14,135 nt of DNA. Source: an uncultured Olsenella sp. (GTDB taxonomy: Bacteria > Actinomycetota > Coriobacteriia > Coriobacteriales > Atopobiaceae). The notes beneath the pieces are model-generated. The model did no database searches. It was not told where the DNA came from and worked only from the letters and a program-made list of their open reading frames with translations. The stretch is taken from the NCBI GenBank assembly GCA_947253595.1, contig CAMXZR010000036.1, positions 1 to 14,135 of the forward strand. Reading direction: 5' to 3'. Below are positions 12,336-14,135 of this stretch, piece after piece. The stretch's first letter is position 1. Each line of letters opens with the position of its first letter. A program made the translations under genes and the position numbers.

Positions 12336-14015
12336 ATGCTCGAGCTGAGGTCGGTGAGCTATCGCTATGTGGGCACCAGCCGCCTGGCGGTGGACGGCTG
12401 CTCCCTCCAGGTGAAGAAGGGCGAGCGCGTCGTCCTCGTGGGACGCAATGGCTCGGGCAAGTCGACGCTGCTCTCGCTCTGCAAGGGGGGTGTGCGCCCG
12501 AGCTCGGGAGAGGTGCTGCTCGACGGGCGCGCTCCCAGTTCCGAGGACCCGCTGCTGCTTCGGCGCTGCGTGGGAATCCTGCGCCAGGACCCGCGAAGCC
12601 AGCTCGTGAGCTCGCTTGTGGAAGAGGAGCTCGCCTTTGGTCCCCAGAACCTCGGCATCGGGGGAGAGGGGCTCGCACGGCGTGTCGCCGAGGCACTGCG
12701 TCTCTGCGGCATCGAGGACCTCGCACAACGGCGCACCATGGAGCTCTCTGGAGGCCAGATGCAGCGTGTGGCGCTGGCCGCCGCCCTGACCCTGGAGCCG
12801 TCCTATCTGGCTCTGGACGAGCCCTGCGCGCAGCTCGACCCCCTGGCGCGCCGGAATCTGAGATGGTCTCTGGCGGAGCTCGCACGGCGCGGCACGGGTC
12901 TCGTCATGTCCTCCCACCTCGTCGAGGACGTCGCAGCGGCCGACCGCGTCCTGTTGCTGGAGGGAGGGAGCATCGCCTGGGAGGGCAGGCCGCTCGAGCT
13001 CTTCGCCAGCTCCGAGCTGCTGGCTCGTGCGGGACTCGTGGGGAGCTCCCCGGATGCGCTTCACGTCCTTGCGCAGCTCGGCGTGGAACCAAGGAGCGCC
13101 GTCGAGGCGGACGCGCGGAACCTGCGCGAGCTGGTTGCACGGCTGAGGCCGGGCGACGGCGTGCGAGTGCGGCCACTTGGGGGGCAGGCATTCGGTGGGC
13201 CTCCGGCGACGGGTTGCGGCGCGGAGGGGCACGTGGCATTCCGCGGGATTGCCGCCGGGACCCGTCCGCCCCTCTCGTCCGGAACTGGCCTCGAGTTCGA
13301 GGACGTGGGCGTCAGCTACGAGGCTGGCACTGTTGCGCTGGACCGCGTCTCGCTGCGGGCGAGGGCGGGCAGGCTGACCCTGCTTGCGGGCGAGTCGGGG
13401 TCGGGCAAGACCACGGCCGCCCTCGTTGCTGCCGGCCTGCTCGAGGCGGACGTGGGGTCGGTCACGCTCTGTGGCGAGAAGGTCGCTCCGGCGGACGTCG
13501 GCCTGGCCTTCCAGCGCCCGGAGGACCAGCTCTTCTGCGCCACGGCACTCGAGGATGCGAGCCTGGGGCCGCGCAACCTCGGGGCGAGCGAACTCGAGGC
13601 GCGCACCGCTGCGGCTGAGGCCCTGCGCCGCCTGGGCGTCGGCGAGGAGGCCTGGGGCCTCTCTCCCCTTGCCGGATCGGGGGGAGAGAGGCGCCGCATC
13701 GCCCTAGCGGGCATTCTCGCCATGAGGCGACGGGCCTACGTGTTCGACGAGCCCACGGCCGGTCTGGACGGCGTCGCGCGAGAGCTCCTCGTGGGCCTGG
13801 TGCGCGGTCTTGCGGATGAGGGGGCCGCAGTCGTGGTGGTCTCGCACGACCTGGACGAGTGGCTGCCGCTGGCGGATGACGCCTGCCTGTTGCGAGCTGG
13901 GCGCGTGAGCTGGCAGGGCACCGCCGCCAATCTGGGATGCCGTCCCGATGTACTCGCCACGTCCGGCCTCGGGCTGCCGCTGTACCTCCGCCTGGGGGAG
14001 GCGCTGTATGCCTAG
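12336..14015 (+). CDS. ECF transporter ATPase, fused double ATP-binding domain (EcfA1-EcfA2 type)
   Basis: A 559-residue protein with two tandem ABC ATPase domains, corresponding to the two separate ECF ATPases of Firmicutes. They power vitamin or metal uptake at the membrane with EcfT and S components. Domain 1 (1-225): Walker A GRNGSGKST (37-45), Q-loop Gln84, signature LSGGQ (137-141), Walker B YLALDE (157-162), switch His194. Domain 2 (about 318-530): Walker A GESGSGKTT (352-360), Gln393, signature GSGGE (447-451, first position Gly instead of Leu), Walker B AYVFDE (467-472), His504. The EDQLF...LGPRNLG motif after the Q-loop is typical of the ECF/CbiO group. A linker of about 90 residues separates the domains. 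ATG 12336 follows AGGGGGG. It overlaps ecfT by eight bases. Substrate unknown. Confidence 0.9.
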   Translation: MLELRSVSYRYVGTSRLAVDGCSLQVKKGERVVLVGRNGSGKSTLLSLCKGGVRPSSGEVLLDGRAPSSEDPLLLRRCVGILRQDPRSQLVSSLVEEELAFGPQNLGIGGEGLARRVAEALRLCGIEDLAQRRTMELSGGQMQRVALAAALTLEPSYLALDEPCAQLDPLARRNLRWSLAELARRGTGLVMSSHLVEDVAAADRVLLLEGGSIAWEGRPLELFASSELLARAGLVGSSPDALHVLAQLGVEPRSAVEADARNLRELVARLRPGDGVRVRPLGGQAFGGPPATGCGAEGHVAFRGIAAGTRPPLSSGTGLEFEDVGVSYEAGTVALDRVSLRARAGRLTLLAGESGSGKTTAALVAAGLLEADVGSVTLCGEKVAPADVGLAFQRPEDQLFCATALEDASLGPRNLGASELEARTAAAEALRRLGVGEEAWGLSPLAGSGGERRRIALAGILAMRRRAYVFDEPTAGLDGVARELLVGLVRGLADEGAAVVVVSHDLDEWLPLADDACLLRAGRVSWQGTAANLGCRPDVLATSGLGLPLYLRLGEALYA

Positions 14016-14135
14016 GACGCGCGTGTTCGGCGGATATGCCCCCTCGGGCTCCTGGCTCGACCGTCTCTCCGCAGGAGCGAAGCTCGTCTGCCTCCTGCTC
14101 CTCTCGCTTTCAGCCATGGTGGCCCCGGGCTGGGA
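14008..14135 (+). CDS. ecfT: ECF transporter transmembrane protein EcfT, 5' part only
   Basis: The first 42 codons of a gene cut by the window end. The ATG at 14008 overlaps the last eight bases of the ATPase gene in another frame, implying coupled translation. The peptide begins MPRTRVFGGYAPSGSWLDRL, followed by SAGAKLVCLLLLSLSAMVA. This is the EcfT/CbiQ pattern: a short cytosolic start with GxSxxxRL...K, then the first membrane segment (about residues 25-40). EcfT couples the ATPases to substrate-binding S components. The gene position after a double ATPase supports the call; the residues available are few. Confidence 0.75.
   Translation, partial: MPRTRVFGGYAPSGSWLDRLSAGAKLVCLLLLSLSAMVAPGW

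Overview
The window is high-GC bacterial DNA in which every recognisable gene lies on the + strand. Most of it is the spc/alpha ribosomal-protein region. The organism is probably an actinobacterium of the Coriobacteriia (Olsenella/Atopobium/Collinsella-like). The support is the strong G/C preference at third codon positions, the order secY-adk-map-infA-rpmJ-rpsM-rpsK-rpsD-rpoA-rplQ, zinc-type S14 and L36, a 313-residue RpoA, and an ECF transporter module directly after rplQ. The class assignment is inference; no rRNA gene is present.

Layout. (1) 1-1911: a CobW/COG0523 (G3E) GTPase and a short peptide-deformylase-like protein, each apparently a separate transcription unit. (2) 1912-2349: a 438-bp non-coding stretch with tandem, direct and inverted repeats, then the leader of the ribosomal operon. 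(3) 2350-7098: rplE-rpsZ-rpsH-rplF-rplR-rpsE-rpmD-rplO-secY, closed by a hairpin terminator. The usual upstream partners rplN and rplX are not in the 2.3 kb before rplE. (4) 7342-8753: adk and map, translationally coupled by an ATGA overlap and closed by a second terminator nearly identical in core sequence to the secY one. (5) 8926-12259: infA-rpmJ-rpsM-rpsK-rpsD-rpoA-rplQ behind a near-consensus promoter (TTGACT, 17 bp, TATGAT), ending at a GAAA-loop terminator. (6) 12336 to the end: a fused double-domain ECF ATPase overlapping the start of EcfT, which runs off the window.

Together these genes build ribosomal subunits, RNA polymerase alpha, initiation factor IF-1, the Sec translocon, the nucleotide balance (Adk) and N-terminal methionine processing (Map, possibly the deformylase homologue). 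The downstream ECF module supplies vitamin or micronutrient uptake.

I see no wholly new defence or mobile system. The points most worth a second look are the deformylase-like protein lacking the catalytic glutamate (HIADH in place of HExxH), the repeat cluster at the break in front of rplE, alternative hairpins in the rplE-rpsZ spacer, and the weakened second ATPase signature in the fused EcfA.
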